From contig JAYKIL010000031.1 of the NCBI GenBank assembly GCA_035284745.1, forward strand, positions 124,001 to 188,000: a stretch of DNA of 64,000 nucleotides, read 5' to 3'. The position numbers and the translations under genes were made by a program. The stretch's first letter is position 1, and each line of letters begins with the position of its first letter. This document shows positions 49,837-59,022 of this stretch, piece after piece. The notes under the pieces were generated by a model, which was not told the origin of the DNA, searched no databases, and saw nothing but the letters and a program-made list of their open reading frames with translations. This stretch comes from JAYKJB01 sp035284745 [NCBI: Candidatus Sericytochromatia bacterium] (lineage in GTDB: Bacteria > Cyanobacteriota > Sericytochromatia > S15B-MN24).

Positions 49837-52629
49837 TTACACGCGACAAATCACGGGCGGAGGAGCAAGTGGCTCATGATGCGGCTTTTTGAAGAGCGTA
49901 ATGGTCAGCTTCGCCGGATTGAACACATTGTGGTTATGGGTCGTTGGGGTCGTCAGAATGAACTGCGCACGGGAAGCCTTAAGGAAGTCCCCGACTTCAT
50001 CGATTCTTTCGACGGACAGATGGGCAAACGGCTCGTCCAGGATGAAAAATCCTGGACCGGCGCCCCCATCTCCATCGGTGAGGGCCATCAACAGCAGCAG
50101 ACTGACGATCACTTTTTGGCCCCCTGACAGGTCCGGGTCAGACAACGGCCTGAGGTCTTTGCCGTCATAGGCCACCTGAACGTGCACCCCCGCTTTCTCA
50201 ATGCTGTCGTCTTCCGGTGAGAATTTGGGCAGTTCAATTTGCAGGCGAATATTCGCTTTTTCAGCCAACCGGATGGCATTTTCTCGATAGTCGCCAAGAA
50301 CTTGCTCTACGAGCCTGATATAGCTGGTCCGGCAGGCCCGGAGCTCCTCTTCCCCTTCGTTAACTTCCTTGAGTCGACGCGTGACAAAGGTTTCTTGGGC
50401 TTGGACATTTTGCAGTTGTTTTTCCCACAAGGTCACGATGGCAGGGTCACTGCAGCCACCGTAATGGCCCAATTCAGACTCCATTTCGTGGATTCGCAGC
50501 CGAACCACGTCAGGCAGAGGCACCTCGGCCAAAGTTTCTGGCGAGCGGGCGGTCTCTGGGATGTCGTTTTCGAGCCTGCGGCGGGTCGCTTCCAAGGCCG
50601 CGATTTGGGGTCCACGGGTTGCGATTTGATGCGCCAGGTTGTCAATCTCACGCTGCAGTCGCGCCAGGTCGTTCTCTGCCTGACTGGCATCTCTGTCCGC
50701 ATTGGCTGCCGCCTGCGCTTTGGAAATGATTTCCTCTTGCGCACTTTTGAGTTGTGCTTCAATTTCAGAGACACGGGCCTGCCACGCCTCTCGGCGGGCC
50801 ACGGTGTCCTCATATTCGGGCCGCAGATTCTCCCATTCCAAACGCTTTTCTTGATCGGCCACTGCCTGTCTGCGTTCCCCCAATTCTTTGGCGTACAGTT
50901 GGACGTCGCGTTTGAGGTCTTTGGCTTCATCGTCAAGTTCAGAAAGGCGACGCAGGCCCTCTTCCGCACGTGATGCGACGCCCATTTGTCCCATATAGCA
51001 CTCGCCGGGACGAACGCCGATAAAAATGCCCCCTCGCCGATCCACCTTGTAACCATCCGGCGTGATGGCCGCCTGAAAACGCCCTATCGCGGCTTTTGCC
51101 GCCTCGACATCCTCCACCAGCGCCGTGTCGTTCAGGCGCTCCAGGATCCAACGTGGGACCCGCGGGTCGAGAACCTTGACCGCCGAAAGTGCAGAGCCGG
51201 CACGCGCGACGATGGGTTGGTCCCGATTGGGCTCGCACATGTAATGGCGGTAACGACTGCGACGGGCGATTTCTAGCGCTGCAATGTGATGCTGAGGGTT
51301 CACGACCCAATTGAAGCGATCACCGCCAACCACCGATTCCACCGCCACCTGCCAACGTTGTTCCACGACTTCAAGGGCTTCAGCGACCAAAGTCGCTGGA
51401 ATGTCGGCGCTGCGCAGTGTTTCGCGCATGTCATTAACGAAGGGCGGGTAGACCACCTGCCCCTTCTGCAAAGACGCGAGGACCATCGTTAACTCGCGTT
51501 TCTGCTCCTCGATCCGATTGAGACGGGCTCGGGCCTCTCCCACCGCCTGCTCCGCAACCTCAACGTCCGCTTGAAGGGATTCAAGGTCTTCTTCTGCAAC
51601 GCGAGCAGCAATGAGGCGTGCTCCTTCCATCCTGCCGATGGCCTGATCCAATTCTCTGCCTTCACCGGTGACGGCTTTACGTTCCGTATCAAGGGTCTGC
51701 CCACGCTCCCGAGCTGCGTGAAGATCCGCCGTCAGGCGTGCCTTCGCGTCTATCTCTTTCGCGTGAAAGGCTTTCAGCGCTTCTTGATCGGCCTTGAGTG
51801 CCTCGAGCCTCTGTTGACCGTTTTCGAGGTCCGGGCCCAGGCGTTTGAGGTCCGCCAGAACGTCTTTGTATTCCGCGAGCGGCAGTAAGGTATTCCGATA
51901 GTGTGTTATTTGCTTATGGCGATCACAGAAAATGTCGTATTCGCGCTTCTGGCGTTCAAGCCTTTCAAGGGAGGATTGCTCGGTTCCGAGGCGTTTGGTT
52001 TGTTCTTCGAGGTCGGCCAAGGCGCGATGGTAGCTCTCCTTCGCCTCTTGGTAGCGGTCAAACACTTGCCGTTGGCCTTTAATTTGCATGACATAGGTGA
52101 ACAACTCGTGGGGAGAACGTTCGCAAAGTTTATTCGTTTCACCCTGCTCAATGGCTAAAATAGAGAGCAAAGAGCGGCTCACGCCGGCCTTGAAGAGGAT
52201 ATCGGAGTACTCTCCAGGGCCCAGTATTTGGTTCTGTGTGTAAGCGGCTTGTATTTCGCTAAAGGGTGCGTCTCCCGGCAGAACGACGTAACGACTTTCA
52301 ACACCTCCGGCCGCCGGCAATAGAACACACGCCAACGTCACATAGTCGTCTTGTATGTTCAAGCACCGAAAGGGTTTCCCCGCTCCGCTGTCAAAGTTGC
52401 TGACCAGGGCCGAAACAACGGTCATTTGGCGTTTATCCCGCATGTATTTGTTGCGGCGACGCTTGGTGGACAGCCGGGGGGCGTTTAGGATGATTCGGAT
52501 ACCATCAAGGAAGGTGGTTTTTCCCGAACCGTTGGGTCCCGCCAACATGACAATGGGTTCATCCAAGGGAACCGAAACAGGACGCCAGCAATCCCAGTTG
52601 GAGAATGAGAGCCTTAAAATTTTGAACAT
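49837..52629 (-). CDS. SMC-like ATPase of an MksB/JetC-type condensin
   Basis: Condensin-like ATPase of 930 residues. Walker A GPNGSGKTT (31-39) and the C-terminal signature DLSGGQKVIV (about 833-842) with Walker B GFFILDEPFAH (about 860-870) form the head; two long coiled-coil arms (about 190-400 and 560-780) flank a hinge (about 410-555, with QVAVESVVGGDRFNWVV). This is the architecture of MukB/MksB and of the Wadjet JetC protein rather than of ordinary RecN or SbcC. It follows the JetB/MksE-like gene by 29 nt and is third in a three-gene operon, which implies a loop-extruding complex. Expected to load on DNA and either organise the chromosome or restrict plasmids. Confidence 0.87.
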   Translation of the reverse strand: MFKILRLSFSNWDCWRPVSVPLDEPIVMLAGPNGSGKTTFLDGIRIILNAPRLSTKRRRNKYMRDKRQMTVVSALVSNFDSGAGKPFRCLNIQDDYVTLACVLLPAAGGVESRYVVLPGDAPFSEIQAAYTQNQILGPGEYSDILFKAGVSRSLLSILAIEQGETNKLCERSPHELFTYVMQIKGQRQVFDRYQEAKESYHRALADLEEQTKRLGTEQSSLERLERQKREYDIFCDRHKQITHYRNTLLPLAEYKDVLADLKRLGPDLENGQQRLEALKADQEALKAFHAKEIDAKARLTADLHAARERGQTLDTERKAVTGEGRELDQAIGRMEGARLIAARVAEEDLESLQADVEVAEQAVGEARARLNRIEEQKRELTMVLASLQKGQVVYPPFVNDMRETLRSADIPATLVAEALEVVEQRWQVAVESVVGGDRFNWVVNPQHHIAALEIARRSRYRHYMCEPNRDQPIVARAGSALSAVKVLDPRVPRWILERLNDTALVEDVEAAKAAIGRFQAAITPDGYKVDRRGGIFIGVRPGECYMGQMGVASRAEEGLRRLSELDDEAKDLKRDVQLYAKELGERRQAVADQEKRLEWENLRPEYEDTVARREAWQARVSEIEAQLKSAQEEIISKAQAAANADRDASQAENDLARLQREIDNLAHQIATRGPQIAALEATRRRLENDIPETARSPETLAEVPLPDVVRLRIHEMESELGHYGGCSDPAIVTLWEKQLQNVQAQETFVTRRLKEVNEGEEELRACRTSYIRLVEQVLGDYRENAIRLAEKANIRLQIELPKFSPEDDSIEKAGVHVQVAYDGKDLRPLSDPDLSGGQKVIVSLLLLMALTDGDGGAGPGFFILDEPFAHLSVERIDEVGDFLKASRAQFILTTPTTHNHNVFNPAKLTITLFKKPHHEPLAPPPVICRV

Positions 52630-52658
52630 TCGATCGATACCGTGAAAAAGTGGACGAC

Positions 52659-53477
52659 TTACGTGTCAGCCTGGAGCGAATCTGTGGGGTCGCTATCCCC
52701 AATGGGGTCCCAGACGATCGGTCCGGCAGCTGCTTCGGCAAGAGCTGCGGCTGCGTGCCAACCCATTTCTTCGCTTGGGTCATCAGCTTCTTCTGTCGCG
52801 TGTTGCTCCGCCACTAACTTCGCGAGCGTCGATTGACGCAAGTAAGCCGAGAGTTGTTGGCTGTCCCCGAGCAGGTCCAGAAAAGGGCCAGCTTTAATTT
52901 CATCCTTGCGGACATATTCGAGAAAACCCAGGCGTTTCAGCTGACTCACGTACATTTCGAACCGCCGGCCTCCGAGTTTTTTACCAAATTCTGCGTTTAA
53001 TGCATCAAATGACACCACGGGTTCTGAAACCCCCCCCTCGCGACCCTCTTCGGCCAATCTTTGAGGCAATACCAAGCGCGCCCACAAGATAACCAACAAG
53101 GCCAGTGCATTGCGATCAAGTTCGTTCAAGTTTGTAATTCGCTCGGTCCGATTGCCAGGGCCGTCGGCCAACGCCAGGCCGTAATAGCGCGAGTAAGGAC
53201 TCCACGCCAACGTCAGTCCGATGGCCTTCAGGCGTCGTTCTGCTTCCTGGCGCTTGCTGGGATCCATCAAGCCTTTGGCCTCCCGTCGTGCCAGAAAACC
53301 TTTGTGGAAAAATGGTGCCAACATCGCCGCAATGTCATCACCGTCGGGCATCCGGCCGGCCTCAGTGGCCTCGGTGTCGCCGGACGCCGTTGCGGGGTCT
53401 TGAATGTCTCGCCAGTCGGCGTCGCCAGAGTCGCTTTCGGGCGCAATGGGCGGGGAGAAGTCAAACGGCGTGTCCAT
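52659..53477 (-). CDS. MksE/JetB-like subunit (DUF4194-like)
   Basis: Protein of 272 residues that resembles the small winged-helix subunit of the Mks/Jet condensins (DUF4194, JetB). Typical is DALNAEFGKKLGGRRFEMYV and SQLKRLGFLEYV, a winged-helix element, with a preceding helical domain (MDPSKRQEAERRLKAIGLTL). The N- and C-terminal ends are acidic and of low complexity (residues 1-45 and 225-272). ATG 53477 has AAGGA 6 nt upstream. It overlaps the kleisin-like gene by 17 nt. It should bind the kleisin and the SMC neck. Confidence 0.8.
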   Translation of the reverse strand: MDTPFDFSPPIAPESDSGDADWRDIQDPATASGDTEATEAGRMPDGDDIAAMLAPFFHKGFLARREAKGLMDPSKRQEAERRLKAIGLTLAWSPYSRYYGLALADGPGNRTERITNLNELDRNALALLVILWARLVLPQRLAEEGREGGVSEPVVSFDALNAEFGKKLGGRRFEMYVSQLKRLGFLEYVRKDEIKAGPFLDLLGDSQQLSAYLRQSTLAKLVAEQHATEEADDPSEEMGWHAAAALAEAAAGPIVWDPIGDSDPTDSLQADT

Positions 53478-54861
53478 GGACGTCCTTTCCGCGTACGGGC
53501 AAGGGGTGGAGATAAGCTTCCGAAATCTCTTTGATCAGGGGGGTCGGTGAAATCAAAATCTCGCCGTCATCGGGTCGCTTCACATCTAACGGAACCAGCT
53601 TGAGCCTCTGAACCGGCGAGTCGGTTCGCTCACCCGGAGCGACGGGCGTCCCGACGAGCGGCAGCAACGACAGTCGGTACATAGCCAGTGCGGGTTCGTC
53701 GACGGTGGCGTATTCATAGAGGGGAACGGGGGCCTGCGTATTCGCGAAACGCTCCAAGTCTGCGACAGCTTCGGCGATGGTTTCACGGTTATTCGTTACG
53801 ACGGGGGCTGTCACCGCGGGGACGGGCTCATTCCATTCTTCCTCTTCGAGTTCAATCAGTTCCCGGTGTATGTGATACTCTGCTGCTGAAATCAACAGGG
53901 CCTCGTCGAAAAATGGCGGTATGAAAGCAGGGCAGCGGAAAGCGCTTTTGGCCAGGTCTGCGAGTTGGTCAACATCCGCTTCAATGAGCATTCGCGTGAT
54001 ATCAAGCTGGTTGATACCGCCCTCTAACGAGACGAATTGCTCCCCCATCCCCGTGAGTACGCGGATCAGTTCAGAGCGATAGGCGTGCAGCTGACTGAGA
54101 TGCTGATGGATCGCTTGATATTCGTGTTGAATTTCCCGGCGGGCGAGGTCCAAACCATCCAGTACCCGGCGGGTTTCTTGTGACAACGCGAGGCATTGGT
54201 CCAGTTGGTCTTGGACCGCAACCAAACGTACCTCAGAGTGCGAGTCCAACGCCTCGAGCAGGGTCTGTGCCAAGGCGTCAAAGCGTGAGCGAAGATTGTA
54301 AAGTACATCCAGCGGGTCGTAGCCCATTTGCAGGCAGAACTCGACCCCGTACAAGGCGATCCCCATTTCTTGCCGCTGAGGTGAAGCCTGCGCCAGCATA
54401 CCGAGCATGGCAGCCGCGTTAACCCCCATTTCAGTCCAGCAATACCCTCTGGAACGGTCAAAATCGAGCCAACCATACTGACGAAAAGTCGCGACCAGTT
54501 GATCCAGCGCTTCCGGATGCAGCCACGGAAGAACGCGCTGCATTGTGTCTTTGTCCCAGAAACGCTCTCGGCAATGGGCAAACAGCTCACGTATGAATGC
54601 GACCCGAACCACAAAGGCGGCTTCGTTGGCTCCCCGTGTTAACGCGAGGAACAGAGGAAATAACGCGTGGAATCCTTGATGAAGCTTGAGGGGCGATACT
54701 TCATCAGCTTGCCAGCCGTCGGCCAGAAAGTCTGAGACGGAACGACGTCGCATTGATGGCGACGTTCCTTGATCATCTCCAGCCTCGGTTTTATCGCGAA
54801 GGGAGCTTGATTGGCGATCTAACGTCAAAACTGGATTACGGCTTGCGGGGTCGAGAGGCAT
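53461..54861 (-). CDS. MksF/JetA-like kleisin
   Basis: Protein of 466 residues and the first gene of the condensin module. The N-terminal half contains winged-helix-like elements (FVVRVAFIRELFAHCRERFW, YGWLDFDRSRGYCWTEMG), and the middle is helical with a coiled-coil segment (about 180-240, from LVAVQDQLDQCLALSQETRR). This matches the MksF/JetA layout (winged helix, helical core, C-terminal part that binds the SMC head). The start is uncertain: ATG 54861 has no clear ribosome binding site; ATG 54753 (MRRRSVSDF) has an AGGA 12 nt upstream. It diverges from the patatin-like gene. Confidence 0.75.
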   Translation of the reverse strand: MPLDPASRNPVLTLDRQSSSLRDKTEAGDDQGTSPSMRRRSVSDFLADGWQADEVSPLKLHQGFHALFPLFLALTRGANEAAFVVRVAFIRELFAHCRERFWDKDTMQRVLPWLHPEALDQLVATFRQYGWLDFDRSRGYCWTEMGVNAAAMLGMLAQASPQRQEMGIALYGVEFCLQMGYDPLDVLYNLRSRFDALAQTLLEALDSHSEVRLVAVQDQLDQCLALSQETRRVLDGLDLARREIQHEYQAIHQHLSQLHAYRSELIRVLTGMGEQFVSLEGGINQLDITRMLIEADVDQLADLAKSAFRCPAFIPPFFDEALLISAAEYHIHRELIELEEEEWNEPVPAVTAPVVTNNRETIAEAVADLERFANTQAPVPLYEYATVDEPALAMYRLSLLPLVGTPVAPGERTDSPVQRLKLVPLDVKRPDDGEILISPTPLIKEISEAYLHPLPVRGKDVHGHAV

Positions 54862-55125
54862 AGGGTTTTCGCATCACCAGGCGTGGAATCGCAGCAACCC
54901 GGGCAACGTGGTGCGGTGACTTCCTTGGATACCAAGCTCCCCCACTATACCGCGTTATGTCCCTTCGCGGAGGTGCTGATTGTCACGCGTGCCCAGCTTG
55001 CCCGGCGACAGGGTTTTCATCACGGTAGAGAACCCCGTAACGCGGGCATGATGGTCTTCGGGCGCGATGGAGCGTCTCAGGTCCGCGGCTGATACATGAC
55101 GGGTCGCTGAACAGACGAGGTGGTC

Positions 55126-56388
55126 GTGGGAAAATTGGCACTGGTGTTGTCCGGTGGAGTGTCCAAAGGCGCGTATGAATTGGGCGTCATAAGAGCCCTG
55201 GCTGAGCGTCACATTGAGCCGGATGTGATTGTGGGAATTTCGGCGGGCGCCATGAGTGGCTTAATGATGTCGCGCCTGATTCTTGCAGACCAGTTTACGC
55301 CTGAAAAGGTCGATGGATTCATGATTGATACGTGGACTGAGCGTGTCAATTTAGAGCAACTCTATCACAGCTATGACAGTGAGGAGGGCGGCCCTGGGGA
55401 TCTCGAACGGAAGTCTTTAAATAATTTGTTCTTGAGGTTCGGCATCGACCCGTTCCGGCGGGTTTTCTTGCCGACACGCTTCGACACGCGGGCGCTGTCG
55501 ACGCTGGAGACCATCCTGCGGGGGAATTTTATCTCCCTTTTTTCACACGCCCTGTTCCGGAAGTTGGGCCAGGAGTGGCATTTCCCCACTCGATTTTCCA
55601 AAAGCGTTAAATTGTCCGCCGCTATTTGCAACTTGATGGGTCAGACCTTTCTCAACGCCGAGGATGAGACGATTGAACGGGCTTGGGCTCAGTTCGAAGA
55701 TTTCCACTGGTACCCCGATATGCCCCCTGCCCAGAGTTTCCTGCAATTCAATCGAGTCCTCGAGGTCGCGATGGCGAGTTCGTCTTTTCCGCTCGCCTTT
55801 CCCCCGATGCGGATGCATCTGCCCGGTTCGAGCGAGCCTGGACTCTTCATTGACGGCGGGATGACGGACAATGCTCCCATTGGAAAGGCCATCAAGTTAG
55901 ACTCCGAGGTTGACACCATCGTCGTCGTGATGGCAACGACGATTGTTCCCCCTCCGGAAAAAGAGCCTGACGACATTATGAAGGTTTTTAATCGGATGTC
56001 TGAAATGCTCGCGGGTAAGTTTATCATCAACAACTATCATCAAGTCTTGAAGACCAATCAACGAATCCAGGCCTTGAATCGACTCATTCAAAGGGATCCT
56101 GCAGGAGAGGCCATACCCAATGAGTACAATCGCGATTTGACTATCGCGGCTGGTTTTCAGGGATTGGAAGACTTTTTGAAACGGCGAATTGTACGACTTA
56201 TTCCCATTGTCCCGTCGACCCCGTTGAAGGGTGATTTGTTTGCCGGGTTTAAAGACCGTTCGTTGATGGTGGAATACATTGAGACGGGATTACGTGATGC
56301 CCGTTCTATCTTGGATCAACGGCTTCAGAACGGCACCGAAGCCACAAACGAGCAGATGTTGATTACACCTGGGTGGGGTGAGGTATAG
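55126..56388 (+). CDS. Patatin-like phospholipase
   Basis: Serine hydrolase of 420 residues of the patatin family. The nucleophile is in VGISAGAMSG (catalytic Ser about residue 39), the oxyanion loop in LVLSGGVSKGAYELG and the catalytic Asp in FIDGGMTDNAP. No signal peptide or membrane segment is seen, so it is probably cytoplasmic. I chose the GTG at 55126 because the GAGG at 55117-55120 has a 5-nt spacing; the GTG at 55120 would overlap that site. It is transcribed away from the condensin-like operon, with about 260 nt between, and may act in lipid turnover. A nearby defence role is possible because patatins occur in some anti-phage systems, but nothing here proves it. Confidence 0.87.
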   Translation: MGKLALVLSGGVSKGAYELGVIRALAERHIEPDVIVGISAGAMSGLMMSRLILADQFTPEKVDGFMIDTWTERVNLEQLYHSYDSEEGGPGDLERKSLNNLFLRFGIDPFRRVFLPTRFDTRALSTLETILRGNFISLFSHALFRKLGQEWHFPTRFSKSVKLSAAICNLMGQTFLNAEDETIERAWAQFEDFHWYPDMPPAQSFLQFNRVLEVAMASSSFPLAFPPMRMHLPGSSEPGLFIDGGMTDNAPIGKAIKLDSEVDTIVVVMATTIVPPPEKEPDDIMKVFNRMSEMLAGKFIINNYHQVLKTNQRIQALNRLIQRDPAGEAIPNEYNRDLTIAAGFQGLEDFLKRRIVRLIPIVPSTPLKGDLFAGFKDRSLMVEYIETGLRDARSILDQRLQNGTEATNEQMLITPGWGEV

Positions 56389-56421
56389 TGCCCCAAGTGA
56401 CGTTTGTTTGAGGAATTCATC

Positions 56422-56904
56422 GTGCTTCGTCGTTTGCTCGTTTCTGGTGTCGCAGGTGTTTGTCTTTTGGGGGGCTGCAATGTTCCTCTTTCAGGCTTGC
56501 TTCCACCCGCGGGCCCTGTTATTCAAGGTTCTGTGGCAGAAATGCAAGGGGAGGAAGTTCGGGTGGGCTTGCTGGGCAGCGCCCGGGCGGGCGGTCGTCA
56601 ACAGGAGATTGTCTCGGTGAGCGCCCGCAATGGCAGCTTTTCTTTGACCTTGCCCGCTTGGCCGCCTGTTGAGTTGATGGAGCAACCGGATGAGATTCGC
56701 TCGGTGGTATTTACCCTGCGGGCTTATAGCGATCGAAATGGGAACGAGCGCTTCGACGATGGTGAGCCGTTGTGTGAATGTGCGGCGGGCAAGTTTCGTT
56801 ATTTTAGCTCAGATGGTCCTTCCGGGAGTTACTTACAGGGTTGGAACCGTTTGACGGACGATGGTCGTTACAGCCAGAGTTTCTCCACCGCTTTCGTGCT
56901 GTAA
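56422..56904 (+). CDS. Lipoprotein with an EF-hand-like calcium loop
   Basis: Lipoprotein of 160 residues. The GTG at 56422 follows GAGGAA with a 6-nt spacing. The signal sequence LLVSGVAGVCLLGGC ends in a lipobox (LGGC) with the cysteine at about residue 18, so Lgt, LspA and the Lnt encoded in this window would modify it. The mature part has a beta-rich stretch and an acidic loop DRNGNERFDDGE whose D-x-N-x-N-x-x-x-D-x-x-E spacing matches a 12-residue EF-hand or dockerin loop, so it may bind calcium. It has no recognised family. It comes 33 nt after the patatin gene. Confidence 0.75.
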   Translation: MLRRLLVSGVAGVCLLGGCNVPLSGLLPPAGPVIQGSVAEMQGEEVRVGLLGSARAGGRQQEIVSVSARNGSFSLTLPAWPPVELMEQPDEIRSVVFTLRAYSDRNGNERFDDGEPLCECAAGKFRYFSSDGPSGSYLQGWNRLTDDGRYSQSFSTAFVL

Positions 56905-56913
56905 GGGCGCGTA

Positions 56914-57912
56914 CTATTCGTAGGCGGGGTAGACTTGGTTGCGGCCCTTGCGTTTTGCGGTGTACATCGCATGGTCTGCCGTTGTGAGGATGGCTTTGGC
57001 ATCGGCGATGTCATCTGGCCAGGTTGCGGTGCCAATACTTGCCGTAATGCTCTCGTGGCAACCCTCTGGTGTTGCGCTCAGGGCTTGAACCGCTGCCAAC
57101 AGTTTGTGAGCAAATTTCCCTGCCCCCCGTTGATCCGTATGGGGCAGCACCACCACAAATTCCTCACCCCCGTATCGGGCCACGCAGTCTGTCGAGCGGC
57201 TCAGGTGCTGAAGGGCTCGGGCCATTGCTGTGAGGAGACGATCGCCCGCGATATGCCCGTGTGTGTCATTGAACTTTTTGAAGTGATCGAGATCGACCAT
57301 GACCAGAGAGAGGGGAAGCGTGTGGCGGGTCGCCAATTTTATCTCACGCCGGAGAAAAACTTTTAGAGCGCGTCTGTTCGGTAAATTGGTCAGAGGGTCG
57401 TGATCCGCTTGGTGCCTTAAATCTTGTATGTCGCGAAGTCGCTTTAACGGAGGCACGAGGTAACAAATGGTCTGGTCTAAGAGTTTTAGGAGGCCCGGCT
57501 TCAGCGGGGTGGACTCCAAAATGATTTGAATGACATGCACCTCGCCTTCGGATACGCGGACGGGGGACAGTAAACTTGCTTGAAGCATTTTTCCGGGGTT
57601 GGGAAGAACAGCGGAGCAACTTCGACCTTGACGGGATACCTCCAGAAGAACGCTTGGGGGAACTACGGAGACGGGACTTGCCGGGCACGCTGTGTAGCTT
57701 TGGGAGGCATCTTTTTCAGAGGAGAGGTGCCATACGACGCCCTGAGTTGCTTTCAATTCGTCAATGAGAACCTTGAGTATTTGTCTCCAAAATGAAGCTT
57801 CGGCGGTGCTGTTAAGCGAGCATTCTGAAAATTTTGCGCGAAGACGCCAGTGGAGGATGGGGTCCTGCAAGGGCGAGATGGAAGGGGTGGGGATAGATTC
57901 GGATTCGTGCAT
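56914..57912 (-). CDS. GGDEF diguanylate cyclase with inhibitory site
   Basis: Enzyme of about 332 residues making c-di-GMP from two GTP. An N-terminal GAF-like region (about 20-150, SFWRQILKVLIDELKATQGV) is followed by a helical linker and the GGDEF domain (DPLTNLPNRRALKVFLRREI, then VDLDHFKKFNDTHGHIAGDR and RYGGEEFVVVLP). The active-site motif is GGEEF and the product-inhibition I-site RxxD is present as RSTD five residues upstream. It is therefore likely active and feedback-controlled. ATG 57912 is chosen; ATG 57951 and a frame to 58005 are possible. The repeat protein at 22283 is a candidate c-di-GMP reader but lies far away. Confidence 0.9.
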   Translation of the reverse strand: MHESESIPTPSISPLQDPILHWRLRAKFSECSLNSTAEASFWRQILKVLIDELKATQGVVWHLSSEKDASQSYTACPASPVSVVPPSVLLEVSRQGRSCSAVLPNPGKMLQASLLSPVRVSEGEVHVIQIILESTPLKPGLLKLLDQTICYLVPPLKRLRDIQDLRHQADHDPLTNLPNRRALKVFLRREIKLATRHTLPLSLVMVDLDHFKKFNDTHGHIAGDRLLTAMARALQHLSRSTDCVARYGGEEFVVVLPHTDQRGAGKFAHKLLAAVQALSATPEGCHESITASIGTATWPDDIADAKAILTTADHAMYTAKRKGRNQVYPAYE

Positions 57913-58017
57913 GGCTCCCCGCAGAGGATATTTTGACCATTCTGCAGGCATTGTGAAAGGTTTACGAGAGCGAGGTTGCACAAAAAATCGGGGCGGATGG
58001 GACACATCCTGCCATCG

Positions 58018-58881
58018 CTAGGCGCCTCGTCCGCGGATGTTTGTACCAGATTCCATCAGCATGTTGACGGCGAGCACGGTCAGAAAGATGGCGGCCCCAG
58101 CAGGTAATCCGAGCCACGGCGCTTGAAAAAAATATGCTTTTGCTTCCCCAACCATCGAGCCCCACGTAGGGGCTGGAGGGGGAACCCCCAACCCTAAAAA
58201 ACCCAGGGCAGCCTCCAAAAGCAGCATGTCTGCAAATTTCAGTGCGACCAACGTGAGGGCAATTGGGCGCACATTGGGCCAGACGTGCCCGATGAGAAGT
58301 CTCCAATGTTTGGCACCCAGGGCGCGACTGGCCTCTATAAATTCTTGCTCGCGGATGGCCAGAACTTGGCCTCTGACCACCCTCGCCAAGGCAGGCCAGC
58401 CCACCAGGCTCAGGGTCGCGATGGCTGAGGCTGCGCCCGGCGGTAAAACGGCCGCCAAAGCCACTGCGAGCAACAGGCCAGGAAAGGCCATCATCACCTC
58501 AGTCATCCTCATCACGAGTTGGTCTACCCAGCCCCCCGCGTAGCCCGAGATAATCCCGAGAAAGACGCCAAAGAATCCAGCAAGGAGCGTGGCCGTCCCT
58601 GCAATGAAAAGTGATAATTTGCCTCCGTGCAGCAATCTTGACAACACGTCCCGCCCGAGTTCATCGGTGCCCAGCCAGTGTGCCGCGGACGGTGGCAAGG
58701 GGGTCCCAAAAGCTGTGAGACCGTCGGGGAGTTGAAACAAAGGGTCAAATGGAGCCAGCCACGGGGCGAAGAGGGAAGCGCCGAGCAACAGAGTAATCAG
58801 CGCCCACCAGAGCCCGCTGTCGAGGCGTGGGGTCGGGCTGACCGTTCGGGATTCAGTGTCTGGAGACGATACAACACTCAT
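58018..58881 (-). CDS. DppC/OppC-type ABC transporter permease
   Basis: Inner-membrane permease of 287 residues of the dipeptide/oligopeptide ABC family. The typical GTDELGRDVLSRLLHGGKLS motif (about residues 71-90) and the EAA loop segment EFIEASRALGAKHWRLLIGH are present, and there are about six hydrophobic segments. It lacks the usual companions (DppA binding protein, DppB permease, DppD/F ATPases) in its surroundings: the downstream gene on the same strand is a diguanylate cyclase and the upstream side is divergent. It must work with components encoded elsewhere or be a remnant. It diverges from the lytic transglycosylase gene. Confidence 0.88.
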   Translation of the reverse strand: MSVVSSPDTESRTVSPTPRLDSGLWWALITLLLGASLFAPWLAPFDPLFQLPDGLTAFGTPLPPSAAHWLGTDELGRDVLSRLLHGGKLSLFIAGTATLLAGFFGVFLGIISGYAGGWVDQLVMRMTEVMMAFPGLLLAVALAAVLPPGAASAIATLSLVGWPALARVVRGQVLAIREQEFIEASRALGAKHWRLLIGHVWPNVRPIALTLVALKFADMLLLEAALGFLGLGVPPPAPTWGSMVGEAKAYFFQAPWLGLPAGAAIFLTVLAVNMLMESGTNIRGRGA

Positions 58882-59022
58882 GAGTTCTTACAAATGTTAA
58901 CACAAACCGACCGTTTACTTGGCTCTCCAGGCCGCTGACCACCGGCTGTCTATAACATAATGTCGGTTTGGAGGGTGTGTTATCATGCCCTCACCCGCGC
59001 TGGCTGCGGGCGTTTTCAGACG

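Noticed and set aside
49837-54861. Calling the SMC module a complete Wadjet defence system
   Set aside because: JetD is not found on either side, and Mks-type housekeeping condensins have the same three subunits.
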